Shown: positions 35,201 to 42,486 of the stretch, in pieces
Position numbering within the stretch: the stretch's first letter is position 1
Layout: every line of letters starts with the position of its first letter
Assembly: GCA_043557195.1 (NCBI GenBank)
Contig: CP121314.1
Span: 3,162,001 to 3,226,000, forward strand
Direction of reading: 5' to 3'
Source of the DNA: Jejuia sp043557195
Lineage (GTDB): Bacteria; Bacteroidota; Bacteroidia; Flavobacteriales; Flavobacteriaceae
Length of the DNA: 64,000 nucleotides
The notes under the pieces: generated by a model
Databases searched by the model: none
Seen by the model: the letters and a program-made list of their open reading frames with translations, nothing else
What the model was told of the DNA's origin: nothing
Program-made: the position numbers and the translations under genes

Positions 35201-37481
35201 TCCAATCGGCATTAATACAACAGATTCAGACGGCGATGGACTTACAGATTGTGAAGAAACCACAGGAATCGATGATCCAAGTACACCAGACGATCCAACA
35301 ACATTCCCAGGTGGACCAACAAGTGATCCAAACGATGCTTGTGATCCAATCGGCATTAATACAACAGATTCAGACGGTGATGGACTTACAGATTGTGAAG
35401 AGACGACAGGAATAGACGATCCAAGTACACCAGATGATCCAACAACGTTCCCAGGCGGACCAACAAGTGATCCAAACGATCCATGTGATCCAATCGGCAT
35501 CAATACAACAGATTCAGACGGTGATGGACTTACAGATTGTGAAGAGACGACAGGAATAGACGATCCAAGTACACCAGATGATCCAACAACGTTCCCGGGC
35601 GGACCAACAAGTGATCCAAACGATGCTTGTGATCCAATCGGCATTAATACAACAGATTCAGACGGTGATGGATTAACAGATTGTGAGGAAACCACAGGAA
35701 TCGATGATCCAAGTACACCAGATGATCCAACAACGTTCCCGGGCGGACCAACAAGTGATCCAAATGATGCTTGTGATCCAATCGGCATTAATACAACAGA
35801 TTCAGACGGTGATGGACTTACGGATTGTGAAGAAACCACAGGAATCGATGATCCAAGTACACCAGATGATCCAACAACGTTCCCAGGCGGACCAACAAGT
35901 GATCCAAACGATGCTTGTGATCCAATCGGCATCAATACAACAGATTCAGATGGCGATGGATTAACAGATTGTGAAGAGACGACAGGAATAGACGATTCAA
36001 GTACACCAGATGATCCAACAACGTTCCCAGGCGGACCAACAAGTGATCCAAACGATGCTTGTGATCCAATCGGCATTAATACAACAGATTCAGATGGTGA
36101 TGGACTTACAGATTGTGAGGAGACGACAGGAATAGATGATCCAAGTACACCAGATGATCCAACAACGTTCCCAGGCGGACCAACAAGTGATCCAAACGAT
36201 GCTTGTGATCCGATAGGCATCAATACAACAGATAGTGATGGCGATGGACTTACAGATTGTGAGGAGACGACAGGAATAGACGATCCAAGTACGCCAGATG
36301 ATCCAACAACGTTCCCAGGAGGACCAACAAGTGATCCAAACGATGCTTGTGATCCAATCGGCATTAATACAACAGATTCAGACGGTGATGGGTTAACAGA
36401 TTGTGAAGAAACCACAGGAATCGATGATCCAAGTACACCAGATGATCCAACAACATTCCCAGGTGGACCAACAAGTGATCCAAACGATGCTTGTGATCCA
36501 ATCGGCATTAATACAACAGATTCAGACGGTGATGGGTTAACAGATTGTGAAGAAACCACAGGAATAGATGATCCGAGTACACCAGATGATCCAACAACGT
36601 TCCCAGGAGGACCAACAAGTGATCCAAACGATGCTTGTGATCCAATCGGCATTAATACAACAGATTCAGACGGTGATGGGTTAACAGATTGTGAAGAAAC
36701 CACAGGAATCGATGATCCAGGGACTACAACAGTACCTACAGGAACTTCTGATCCGAACGACCCATGCGATCCAATTATAACTGGGTGTGAAGCATCAATA
36801 ACAGTTACTAAGGTAGCCGATGTTCGAGGAACTTCTCTAGGGGATCGAATAGATTACACTATTGAGGTGGAGAATACAGGTGATTTTGACTTGACAGGAA
36901 TTTCACTTGTAGATACGTTTACAGATGCTAATGGTAATTCGATTTCACTAACAGAAGAGCCAACATTTGTAAGTGCAAGCTTAGGTAGTCCTGAAGGCAC
37001 ATTGCTTGTAGGTGAGGTGGCTACATATAATGCAAGTTTCACTATAACTCAAGCAGCTATTAATGCTGGTGGAGTAAGTAACAGTGTTGTAGCTTCAGGT
37101 GCAAATCCGCGTTCAGGAGCTGTATCTGATACTAGCGACGATGGTGACGATTTAGATGGTAATTCATCGGATGATCCAACATTTACAGAGCTTGGTTGTT
37201 TACTCATATTTAATGAGTTCTCACCTAATGGTGATGGTGTTAATGATACTTTAATTATCAACTGTATTTCAAACTTCCCTAATAACAAGTTAGAAGTTTA
37301 TAATAGGTGGGGTAATTTAGTTTACGTGAAACGCAGCTATAATAATGATTGGGATGGAACATCTAATGGACGTGCAACTGTAAATGCAGATGAAAAATTA
37401 CCACCAGGTACGTATTATTATGTCTTGGATTTTGGAGATGGCTCTAAACCAAAAGTAGGATGGTTATACATAAATAGATAA
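26298..37481 (+). CDS. Giant repetitive T9SS-secreted surface protein (adhesin-like)
   Basis: 3,727 residues. In order: signal peptide (1-40, cleavage after SFA); N-terminal beta-rich region with two Asp-rich thrombospondin-type-3-like stretches (about 255-290 and 520-550); 15 copies of a 103-residue cadherin/Ig-like repeat (596-2140); a related Ig-like domain (2141-2248); 8 copies of a 48-residue DSDGDGLTDCEETTGIDD repeat (2249-2632) plus a partial copy; another Ig-like domain; 14 more 48-residue copies (2784-3455) plus a partial; a DUF11-like domain (about 3495-3630); and a CHU_C/type B T9SS sorting domain (about 3635-3727, with FNEFSPNGDGVNDTL and YNRWGNLVY). Very acidic, with many likely Ca2+-binding Asp loops. 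Followed closely by porP/sprF-like and ompA-like genes, so surface display by T9SS with these partners is inferred. Adhesion or gliding roles are guesses. Confidence 0.93.
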   Translation: MKNNTQLEHSVYKVFKNQIRNRTVFSILFFLLTFSQYSFAQLHSTVSCNNSVASGTLIWETAPTNSSEFDWTPDGALTNTFNNISGSGVNATISFSGDTGTLSGWNFGGGDTPEVDFDNGTEALQFFTTGFNATGITITITFSQPVNAVGFDLGHVNGQGPNGDSYTITASEVGGGTLFPTFTESATPSYTTNTSGFVDSNNNSTAGDNDEVGVNFSSSNGINSITLVWDECTACTAGTVHGSSIKDISFCVSADPCDPLASGNPDSDLDGLSDICDDDDDNDGILDINEGFSTTNSSAPACGSQTVLNFNNAFTEEPGGDGNNTTFLQGETFRFPSVAAGIDALVTIVTLNGTTLPTLDDNGSNPNSFQPQSAFNLTNIGDQAYTEFRFDFVSTGGTVGVNDVIIPEFFVNFNDVDGNSNYGEQNWSQLPVGYFVDDPTELTINTVDNFVVGTSGVNEYPGVTNTFPQVNYATQHSGKSSYTIRLGVIARVAGASAGGRQHNVEFDCASNFSNPSSTTTVDTDGDGIADHLDTDSDDDGCPDAVEGSLSILSSQLDGNDRIPGPVSSNGVPNAANGGSGQGAGSSTNASISACEPTAVDDTASVDEDDTVNIVVLDDDNFGGDGPSTGTISITTPPTNGTATVNDGGTPNDPTDDTIDYTPNADYNGPDQITYEICDADGDCVTAVVDITVDPVDDTPTAVDDTASVDEDDTVNIVVLDDDNFGGDGPSTGTISITTPPTNGTATVNDGGTPNDPTDDTIDYTPNADYNGPDQITYEICDADGDCVTAVVDITVDPVDDTPTAVDDTASVDEDDTVNIVVLDDDNFGGDGPSTGTISITTPPTNGTATVNDGGTPNDPTDDTIDYTPNADYNGPDQITYEICDADGDCVTAVVDITVDPVDDTPTAVDDTASVDEDDTVNIVVLDDDNFGGDGPSTGTISITTPPTNGTATVNDGGTPNDPTDDTIDYTPNADYNGPDQITYEICDADGDCVTAVVDITVDPVDDTPTAVDDTASVDEDDTVNIVVLDDDNFGGDGPSTGTISITTPPTNGTATVNDGGTPNDPTDDTIDYTPNADYNGPDQITYEICDADGDCVTAVVDITVDPVDDTPTAVDDTASVDEDDTVNIVVLDDDNFGGDGPSTGTISITTPPTNGTATVNDGGTPNDPTDDTIDYTPNADYNGPDQITYEICDADGDCVTAVVDITVDPVDDTPTAVDDTASVDEDDTVNIVVLDDDNFGGDGPSTGTISITTPPTNGTATVNDGGTPNDPTDDTIDYTPNADYNGPDQITYEICDADGDCVTAVVDITVDPVDDTPTAVDDTASVDEDDTVNIVVLDDDNFGGDGPSTGTISITTPPTNGTATVNDGGTPNDPTDDTIDYTPNADYNGPDQITYEICDADGDCVTAVVDITVDPVDDTPTAVDDTASVDEDDTVNIVVLDDDNFGGDGPSTGTISITTPPTNGTATVNDGGTPNDPTDDTIDYTPNADYNGPDQITYEICDADGDCVTAVVDITVDPVDDTPTAVDDTASVDEDDTVNIVVLDDDNFGGDGPSTGTISITTPPTNGTATVNDGGTPNDPTDDTIDYTPNADYNGPDQITYEICDADGDCVTAVVDITVDPVDDTPTAVDDTASVDEDDTVNIVVLDDDNFGGDGPSTGTISITTPPTNGTATVNDGGTPNDPTDDTIDYTPNADYNGPDQITYEICDADGDCVTAVVDITVDPVDDTPTAVDDTASVDEDDTVNIVVLDDDNFGGDGPSTGTISITTPPTNGTATVNDGGTPNDPTDDTIDYTPNADYNGPDQITYEICDADGDCVTAVVDITVDPVDDTPTAVDDTASVDEDDTVNIVVLDDDNFGGDGPSTGTISITTPPTNGTATVNDGGTPNDPTDDTIDYTPNADYNGPDQITYEICDADGDCVTAVVDITVDPVDDTPTAVDDTASVDEDDTVNIVVLDDDNFGGDGPSTGTISITTPPTNGTATVNDGGTPNDPTDDTIDYTPNADYNGPDQITYEICDADGDCVTAVVDITVDPVDDTPTAVDDTASVDEDDTVNIVVLDDDNFGGDGPSTGTISITTPPTNGTATVNDGGTPNDPTDDTIDYTPNADYNGPDQITYEICDADGDCDPAVIDVTVNSVDDSPIANNDAGSTNEDVDVIVNVTGNDTDADGTIDDATVDLDPSTPGQQSTFTVPGEGTFTDNGDGTVTFDPVPGYNNGTTTITYTVNDNDGNISNEATISVTIPACPSSLDSDGDGLTDCEETTGIDDPSTPDDPTTFPGGPTSDPNDACDPIGINTTDSDGDGLTDCEETTGIDDPSTPDDPTTFPGGPTSDPNDACDPIGINTTDSDGDGLTDCEETTGIDDPSTPDDPTTFPGGPTSDPNDACDPIGIDTTDSDGDGLTDCEETTGIDDPSTPDDPTTFPGGPTSDPNDACDPIGINTTDSDGDGLTDCEETTGIDDPSTPDDPTTFPGGPTSDPNDACDPIGINTTDSDGDGLTDCEETTGIDDPSTPDDPTTFPGGPTSDPNDACDPIGINTTDSDGDGLTDCEETTGIDDPSTPDDPTTFPGVPTSDPNDACDPIGINTTDSDGDGLTDCEETTGIDDPSTPDDPTTFPGGPTSDPNDACDPIGINTTDSDGDGLTDCEETTGIDDPGTPGIPTGPSNPTDPCDPDSSNCPPIANNDGGTTDPGIAIIIDITVNDTDPNGIVEDSTLDLDPSTPGQQGTFTVPGEGVFTDNGDGTVTFTPEIGYTNGTTTITYTVDDDEGNTSNEATITVVVPLCTSLADTDGDGLTDCEELTGIDDPSTPDDPTTFPGGPTSDPNDACDPIGINTTDSDGDGLTDCEETTGIDDPSTPDDPTTFPGGPTSDPNDACDPIGINTTDSDGDGLTDCEETTGIDDPSTPDDPTTFPGGPTSDPNDACDPIGINTTDSDGDGLTDCEETTGIDDPSTPDDPTTFPGGPTSDPSDACDPIGINTTDSDGDGLTDCEETTGIDDPSTPDDPTTFPGGPTSDPNDACDPIGINTTDSDGDGLTDCEETTGIDDPSTPDDPTTFPGGPTSDPNDPCDPIGINTTDSDGDGLTDCEETTGIDDPSTPDDPTTFPGGPTSDPNDACDPIGINTTDSDGDGLTDCEETTGIDDPSTPDDPTTFPGGPTSDPNDACDPIGINTTDSDGDGLTDCEETTGIDDPSTPDDPTTFPGGPTSDPNDACDPIGINTTDSDGDGLTDCEETTGIDDSSTPDDPTTFPGGPTSDPNDACDPIGINTTDSDGDGLTDCEETTGIDDPSTPDDPTTFPGGPTSDPNDACDPIGINTTDSDGDGLTDCEETTGIDDPSTPDDPTTFPGGPTSDPNDACDPIGINTTDSDGDGLTDCEETTGIDDPSTPDDPTTFPGGPTSDPNDACDPIGINTTDSDGDGLTDCEETTGIDDPSTPDDPTTFPGGPTSDPNDACDPIGINTTDSDGDGLTDCEETTGIDDPGTTTVPTGTSDPNDPCDPIITGCEASITVTKVADVRGTSLGDRIDYTIEVENTGDFDLTGISLVDTFTDANGNSISLTEEPTFVSASLGSPEGTLLVGEVATYNASFTITQAAINAGGVSNSVVASGANPRSGAVSDTSDDGDDLDGNSSDDPTFTELGCLLIFNEFSPNGDGVNDTLIINCISNFPNNKLEVYNRWGNLVYVKRSYNNDWDGTSNGRATVNADEKLPPGTYYYVLDFGDGSKPKVGWLYINR
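28083..32717 (+). repeat. Tandem array: 15 copies of a 309-bp coding repeat
   Basis: Unit of 309 bp (103 residues, PTAVDDTASVDEDDTVNIVV..). The copies are nearly identical in DNA. The main differences I see are silent: CCACCCACCAACGG instead of CCACCAACTAATGG in copies 2, 4, 9 and 11, and GACACC for GACACT at the ends of copies 8 and 14. The last copy diverges at its end. Such identity means recent duplication or homogenisation. Confidence 0.95.
33042..34310 (+). repeat. Tandem array: 8 copies of a 144-bp repeat plus a partial copy
   Basis: Unit of 48 residues starting DSDGDGLTDCEETTGIDDPS, each with two Cys and several Asp-rich loops. Full copies run from 33042 to 34193. The partial last copy switches to GTPGIPTGPSNPTDP. 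Copies differ at many silent sites (ATCGGCATC / ATAGGCATC / ATCGGCATT), unlike the 309-bp array. Coding variants: GIDTT in copy 3 and FPGVPTS in copy 7. Confidence 0.93.
34647..36780 (+). repeat. Tandem array: 14 copies of the 144-bp repeat plus a partial copy
   Basis: Same 48-residue unit as the first array, full copies 34647-36662, separated from it by one Ig-like domain. The first copy reads DTDGDGLTDCEELTG. Single-copy variants SDPSDACDP, NDPCDP and DDSSTPDD occur. The partial final copy changes to GTTTVPTGTSDPNDP. Confidence 0.93.
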
Positions 37482-37508
37482 TAAGTAAACAGCTAAAGAA
37501 TTAAAAAG

Positions 37509-38441
37509 ATGATACAGAAAACATCATTCATAAAAAGTTTAATTTTAGTAGTGTTTACTGCACTATTAAGTTTAGAAACTCAAGCACAACAAGATCCGCA
37601 GTATACGCAGTATATGTATAACACTATGAGTGTAAATGCTGCTTATGCTGGTCAAAGAGACGTTTTAAGTGCAACAGCATTGTATAGAACGCAATGGGTT
37701 GGTATAGATGGCGCACCCAAAACAGTAACTTTTGGCATTCATTCACCATTAAAAAATGAGAGATTAGGTTTAGGATTAAATATTGTTAGTGATCAACTAG
37801 GTCCAGCGGAAGAAACTAGTATAGATTTAAATTTCTCTTATTCAATTCCTGTTAATGATTCAGGTGATTTAGAACTATCTTTTGGTTTAAAGGGAGGTTT
37901 ACATATTTTAGATACCGATTGGAGTAAAGGTTTATTTCAAAACCCAGATAGGTTATTTAACGAGAATATTAATTTGATATCTCCAACTTTAGGAGCTGCG
38001 TTATATTTACATTCTGATAGATGGTATTTAGGTCTGTCTGCACCAAATATGTTTACAACAGAGCATTATGATGATTTTCAGGAATCGATAGCTACAGAGC
38101 GTTTACATTACTTTTTAATAGGTGGTTATGTTTTTGATTTAAGCGAAAACACAAAGTTAAAACCAGCCTTTTTAGTAAAAGGTGTATCTGGAGCACCACT
38201 GATTGCTGATTTATCTGTTAATGCCTTGTTTAATGATAAGTTCACCTTAGGTTTGGCTTATCGATGGGATGATTCTGTAAGTGGTCTAGTAGGTTTTCAA
38301 ATTACACCAGGTTTATTTGCAGGTTATGCTTATGATGCAACAACCACTGCATTAAACAACTATAACAGTGGAACACATGAAATTATGTTAAGGTTTGAGT
38401 TACAACAAATAGGTAAAATCTTATCACCAAGATTCTTCTAA
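37509..38441 (+). CDS. PorP/SprF-family T9SS membrane protein
   Basis: 310 residues: signal peptide (1-26, ending TQAQ), then the family start QDPQYTQYMYNTMSVNAAYAGQRD and a beta-rich body (ALYRTQWVGIDGAPKTVTFGIHSP-type segment, shown here in part) forming an outer-membrane barrel. In Flavobacterium, SprF is needed to export the adhesin SprB, and PorP/SprF paralogues usually sit next to the CHU_C-type substrate they serve. Here it starts 27 nt after the giant gene, so it is the likely partner of that protein. Confidence 0.9.
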   Translation: MIQKTSFIKSLILVVFTALLSLETQAQQDPQYTQYMYNTMSVNAAYAGQRDVLSATALYRTQWVGIDGAPKTVTFGIHSPLKNERLGLGLNIVSDQLGPAEETSIDLNFSYSIPVNDSGDLELSFGLKGGLHILDTDWSKGLFQNPDRLFNENINLISPTLGAALYLHSDRWYLGLSAPNMFTTEHYDDFQESIATERLHYFLIGGYVFDLSENTKLKPAFLVKGVSGAPLIADLSVNALFNDKFTLGLAYRWDDSVSGLVGFQITPGLFAGYAYDATTTALNNYNSGTHEIMLRFELQQIGKILSPRFF

Positions 38442-38453
38442 AAGACAAGAGAC

Positions 38454-40355
38454 ATGAAAAAAAGAATATATATACTTGCCATAATAACTGTTTTTACATC
38501 TGGAATTTCACTTGCTCAAAAAGGAAAAATATCAAGCGCTGTAAAAAAGTATGAAAAGCTATCTTATGTAGCGTCTAGAAATGACCTTTTGGAATTGGCA
38601 AATAGGGAAGATGCTTCTCCTGAAGTAATTGAAAAATTAGCGAATACCTTCTATTTTAATAGTGAAATGGATGATGCCGCAAAGTGGTATGAAAAATTGG
38701 TTAATTCAAATCCACAAACCAATCCTGAAAACTATTTTAGATATGCACAAGCGCTAAAAGCTAAAAATAACTATAAAGAAGCAGATGAAGCACTTAGAAC
38801 TTTTGCAACTCTAAGACCAGACGATTCCAGGGGTATTAAGTTTTTAAACAATACTGATTATCTTGAAGTAATTGAAACAGTGTCTCAAGATTATATGTTA
38901 GAAAATCTAGATATCAATACCGCATTTTCTGATTTCGGAGCTTCTTTATATAAGGACAACCTTATTTTTGCGTCCTCTAGAGATGAAGATGAGAAAATTT
39001 ATAGTTGGAATGCACAACCATTTTTGGACTTATTTGAATTAGATAGCGAAGGTAATGTTCAAGAAGTAGCAGGAGATATTAATACGAAGTATCACGAGTC
39101 TTCAACTGCCTTTACAAAGGATGGTACAACGGTTTATTTCACTAGAAACAACTACTATAACGGAAGGTTTAAAAAGAATAGTGAGAATACACATGCTTTA
39201 AAAATTTACAAAGCCACTTTAGTTGATGGGAAATGGACTAATATACTATCAATGCCATTTAATAATGATGAATATAGTGTTGCACATCCTACTTTAAGTG
39301 TAGATGAGAAAAAGCTATATTTTGCTTCAGATATGCCAGGAACAAAAGGAATGTCTGATATTTTTGTTGTGGATATAAACGAAGATGGCACTTATGGAAC
39401 ACCTCTAAACTTGGGGTCTAAGATTAATACAGAGGGAAGAGAGAATTTTCCATATGTAAGCGACAAAGGTATTTTGTATTTTTCATCTGATGGTCATTTA
39501 GGACTTGGAGGTTTGGATGTTTTTAAAATAAAAGCAGACAATATTTCGGATGATATTTTAAAGAATGTTGGAAAACCAATTAATAGCTCAAAAGACGATT
39601 TTGCGCTTATCATAAATGAATCTTCTCGTAAAGGCTATATTTCTTCAAACAGAGATGGAGGCAAAGGCGATGATGATATTTACAGTTTCGAAATACCAGA
39701 TTGTGAATATATTATAGAAGGAACTGTTGTTGACAAGCGTACCAACGAAATTTTGGCGAATACAGAAGTTACTTTAAAAGACGAAAATAATAATGTATTA
39801 GAATCTATCAAAAGTGATGATAAAGGTGCGTTTCAGTTTAATCTAAGTTGTAAAGAACAAACCTATATAGTTGAGGCGCAAAAAGAAAAATACGAAGATG
39901 ATTTTACTGACTTCACAGTAGATACTAAAGCGAAAAATTCAAAATTAAAATTGGCCCTTGAGCCTAGTGCAGCAGGGATAGGAACCGATTTGGCGTTGTT
40001 ATTAAATTTGAATCCTATTTATTTTGATTATGATAAATCATTTATCCGTCCAGATGCAGAAATCGAGTTAGCTAAGGTTATAAAATATATGCAAGAATAT
40101 CCAAGTGTTAAAATCGACGTTCGCTCACATACAGATTCTAGAGGACGGGATGCTTATAATTTGGCATTATCAGAACGTCGAAATAAATCTACGAAAGAGT
40201 ATATCATTAATAAAGGCGGTATTTCAGCGGATAGAATATCGGGCAATGGCTATGGAGAAACGCGATTAACAAACCGCTGTTCCAATGGTGTTAAGTGTTC
40301 TAAAGAAGAACATCAAGCTAATCGTAGAAGTGAATTTATTGTTGTAGAAAACTAA
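38454..40355 (+). CDS. OmpA-family protein with TPR, PD40 and carboxypeptidase-like domains (PorE-like)
   Basis: 633 residues: signal peptide (1-21); TPR-like helices (about 25-130); WD40/PD40-type beta-propeller repeats (about 150-420; YFASDMPGTKGMSDIFVV and similar); a carboxypeptidase-regulatory-like domain (about 425-500); and a C-terminal OmpA domain (about 515-633; YFDYDKSFIRPDAEIELAKV, SHTDSRG, NRRSEF) that binds peptidoglycan. This is the layout of T9SS protein PorE. It lies 12 nt after the PorP gene and completes a three-gene operon with the giant surface protein. Confidence 0.9.
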   Translation: MKKRIYILAIITVFTSGISLAQKGKISSAVKKYEKLSYVASRNDLLELANREDASPEVIEKLANTFYFNSEMDDAAKWYEKLVNSNPQTNPENYFRYAQALKAKNNYKEADEALRTFATLRPDDSRGIKFLNNTDYLEVIETVSQDYMLENLDINTAFSDFGASLYKDNLIFASSRDEDEKIYSWNAQPFLDLFELDSEGNVQEVAGDINTKYHESSTAFTKDGTTVYFTRNNYYNGRFKKNSENTHALKIYKATLVDGKWTNILSMPFNNDEYSVAHPTLSVDEKKLYFASDMPGTKGMSDIFVVDINEDGTYGTPLNLGSKINTEGRENFPYVSDKGILYFSSDGHLGLGGLDVFKIKADNISDDILKNVGKPINSSKDDFALIINESSRKGYISSNRDGGKGDDDIYSFEIPDCEYIIEGTVVDKRTNEILANTEVTLKDENNNVLESIKSDDKGAFQFNLSCKEQTYIVEAQKEKYEDDFTDFTVDTKAKNSKLKLALEPSAAGIGTDLALLLNLNPIYFDYDKSFIRPDAEIELAKVIKYMQEYPSVKIDVRSHTDSRGRDAYNLALSERRNKSTKEYIINKGGISADRISGNGYGETRLTNRCSNGVKCSKEEHQANRRSEFIVVEN

Positions 40356-40374
40356 TAATACTAACCATCAACTT

Positions 40375-40409
40375 AAAAAGCATCTAGATTTATTTAGGTG
40401 CTTTTTTTT
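40375..40409 (+). terminator. Terminator of the surface-protein operon
   Basis: AAAAAGCATCTA pairs with TTTAGGTGCTTTTT (two G-U pairs) and is followed by a long T run, 20 nt after the ompA-like stop. Confidence 0.85.
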
Positions 40410-40549
40410 ATTTAATCAAATAGCAATAAAACAAGTAATATTTTGTTCGTATTTTTGCTAAACTATGAAATGAGCTAGAGTTGTTAGTATATATTTTGCC
40501 AATTGTTTGTTTGCAAATTACATCTAACTTCGTTAAAAAAAATTGAGAG

Positions 40550-41071
40550 ATGATAGAAGAAAAAGTAATTCTTGTTAATGAGCAAGATGAGCAAATTGGC
40601 TTAATGCCCAAGATGGAAGCTCATAAAAAGGCCCTATTGCACCGTGCGTTTTCAGTATTTATTTTTAATGATGATAACGAATTAATGTTGCAACAAAGGG
40701 CTCTTGATAAATACCATTCTCCAGGACTTTGGACGAATACTTGTTGTAGTCATCAGAGAGATGGGGAAACAAATATTGAAGCAGGAAAACGAAGGCTACA
40801 AGAAGAAATGGGCTTTGTTGTAGATTTAAAAGAGTCTATTTCGTTTATTTATAAAGCACCTTTTGATAATGGATTAACAGAACATGAATACGATCATGTT
40901 TTATTAGGAAACTACAATGGTGATCCAAAAATTAATAAATATGAAGTTGCTGATTGGAAATGGATGCCCTTAGAAGAAGTAAAGGTTGATATATCTTTAC
41001 GTCCTGAACATTATACGGCGTGGTTTAAAGTGATTTTCGATAAATTCTACCAACATATAAATATTAAATAA
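40550..41071 (+). CDS. idi: Isopentenyl-diphosphate Delta-isomerase, type I
   Basis: 173 residues with a Nudix-like fold. Active Cys in TNTCCSHQR (62-70), Nudix helix RRLQEEMG (81-88) and acidic EHEYDH (111-116) are all present. It interconverts IPP and DMAPP for isoprenoid (menaquinone, carotenoid) synthesis. Its stop overlaps the queD start by one base (TAATG), so the two are translationally linked. Confidence 0.92.
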   Translation: MIEEKVILVNEQDEQIGLMPKMEAHKKALLHRAFSVFIFNDDNELMLQQRALDKYHSPGLWTNTCCSHQRDGETNIEAGKRRLQEEMGFVVDLKESISFIYKAPFDNGLTEHEYDHVLLGNYNGDPKINKYEVADWKWMPLEEVKVDISLRPEHYTAWFKVIFDKFYQHINIK

Positions 41072-41481
41072 TGAAAGTAACAGTTAGTAGAAAAGCACAT
41101 TTTAATGCAGCGCATAGGTTGTATAGAAAAGATTGGAGTTTTGAAAAAAATGATGAAGTTTTCGGTAAATGCAATAATCCTAATTTTCATGGTCATAATT
41201 ATGAATTAATCGTTAGCGTTACTGGAGAGATTGATAAAAAAACAGGATACGTTATTGATATGAAAATTTTAAAAGATATCATTAAAAGTGAAGTTGAAGA
41301 CGCTTTTGATCATAAAAATTTAAATATTGAAGTACCAGAATTTAAAGAATTAAACCCTACAGCTGAAAACATTTCGGTTGTAATTTATAATAAAATGAAA
41401 TCTAAATTAAGTAGTGATTTAGACCTAGAAATTACCCTCTATGAAACTCCTCGAAATTTCGTAACATATTCAGGAAAATAG
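41071..41481 (+). CDS. queD: 6-carboxytetrahydropterin synthase (QueD/PTPS family)
   Basis: 136 residues. Zinc ligands His15 (FNAAHRL), His40 and His42 (NFHGHNY), and the catalytic Cys34 in GKCNNPN. QueD makes 6-carboxytetrahydropterin for queuosine. The longer form with Cys spacing as here can also be a PTPS relative, so the exact substrate is not certain. Middle gene of idi-queD-manA. Confidence 0.85.
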   Translation: MKVTVSRKAHFNAAHRLYRKDWSFEKNDEVFGKCNNPNFHGHNYELIVSVTGEIDKKTGYVIDMKILKDIIKSEVEDAFDHKNLNIEVPEFKELNPTAENISVVIYNKMKSKLSSDLDLEITLYETPRNFVTYSGK

Positions 41482-41483
41482 AT

Positions 41484-42455
41484 ATGAATAAAAATTTATA
41501 CCCAATAAAATTCACTCCAATTTTAAAAGATAAAATATGGGGAGGACAAAAATTAAAAACTTTACTGAATAAGCAATCTGACTTACCTAACATTGGTGAA
41601 AGTTGGGAAATTAGTGATGTTGAAGGTGATACATCAATAGTTTCAAACGGAAGTTTAAAAGGAAAATCATTAAAACACTTATTAGAAGCGTATAAAAGTG
41701 ATTTGCTTGGAAACAAAAACTATGAGGTATTTGGAGATAAGTTTCCTTTGTTAATAAAATTTATTGATGCCAAAGAAGATTTATCCATTCAATTACACCC
41801 TAATGATGATTTAGCGGCAAAGCGTCATAACTCTTTTGGAAAAACCGAAATGTGGTACGTTTTTCAGGCAGATGAAGATTCTAACTTAATTGTAGGATTT
41901 AATCAACCTGTAACACCTGAAAAATATTTAGAACACTTAGAAAATAAAACTTTAACCGAAATTTTAAATTTCGATAAAGTAAAAACAGGTGATACTTATT
42001 TTATTGAAGTAGGTAGAGTTCATGCTATTGGAGCAGGTGTTATGGTAGCTGAAATTCAACAGACAAGTGATATTACTTATAGAGTATATGATTGGGATAG
42101 AGTAGACGATGAAGGCAATGAAAGGGAGTTGCATAACGATTTGGCTATTGATGCCATTGATTTTGATATGCCGGATAATTTTAGGGTAACATATTCAAAA
42201 GAAGAAAATCAATCAAATGAAATGGTGAGTTGCCCATACTTTAATACCAGTTACTTAAAAGTAAATACAACTTTAGAACGAGTAAATGATAAAGATTCTT
42301 TTTTCATTTACATGTGTGTTGATGGAGAAGCCAAAATCACAGCCAATGGTGTTTCGGAAACTATAAAAAAAGGGGAGACGTTATTACTTCCAGCAGCAAT
42401 TAAATCATATAATATTACTTCCGAAAGTGCTACGCTATTGGAAGTTTATGTTTAA
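41484..42455 (+). CDS. manA: Mannose-6-phosphate isomerase, class I
   Basis: 323 residues of cupin fold. Zinc-binding residues in IQLHPNDDLA, GKTEMWYVF and VGRVHAIGAG are present. Converts fructose-6-P to mannose-6-P, feeding GDP-sugars for surface polysaccharides. It starts 2 nt after queD. Last of the three tightly packed genes. Confidence 0.92.
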   Translation: MNKNLYPIKFTPILKDKIWGGQKLKTLLNKQSDLPNIGESWEISDVEGDTSIVSNGSLKGKSLKHLLEAYKSDLLGNKNYEVFGDKFPLLIKFIDAKEDLSIQLHPNDDLAAKRHNSFGKTEMWYVFQADEDSNLIVGFNQPVTPEKYLEHLENKTLTEILNFDKVKTGDTYFIEVGRVHAIGAGVMVAEIQQTSDITYRVYDWDRVDDEGNERELHNDLAIDAIDFDMPDNFRVTYSKEENQSNEMVSCPYFNTSYLKVNTTLERVNDKDSFFIYMCVDGEAKITANGVSETIKKGETLLLPAAIKSYNITSESATLLEVYV

Positions 42456-42486
42456 TTTTACAACGAATAAATAATATATAAAAATT

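Noticed and set aside
34565..36703. A 712-codon open frame on the minus strand across the second 144-bp array (and a 530-codon one at 32642-34234)
   Set aside because: It is a mirror of the repeat in the true plus-strand gene: the periodic codons leave the reverse frame open. Low-complexity Ser/Pro/Val product, no start context.
28083..36780. Regularly spaced repeats as a CRISPR array
   Set aside because: Repeat units are contiguous, 309 or 144 bp long and coding in one frame; there are no unique spacers and no cas genes.
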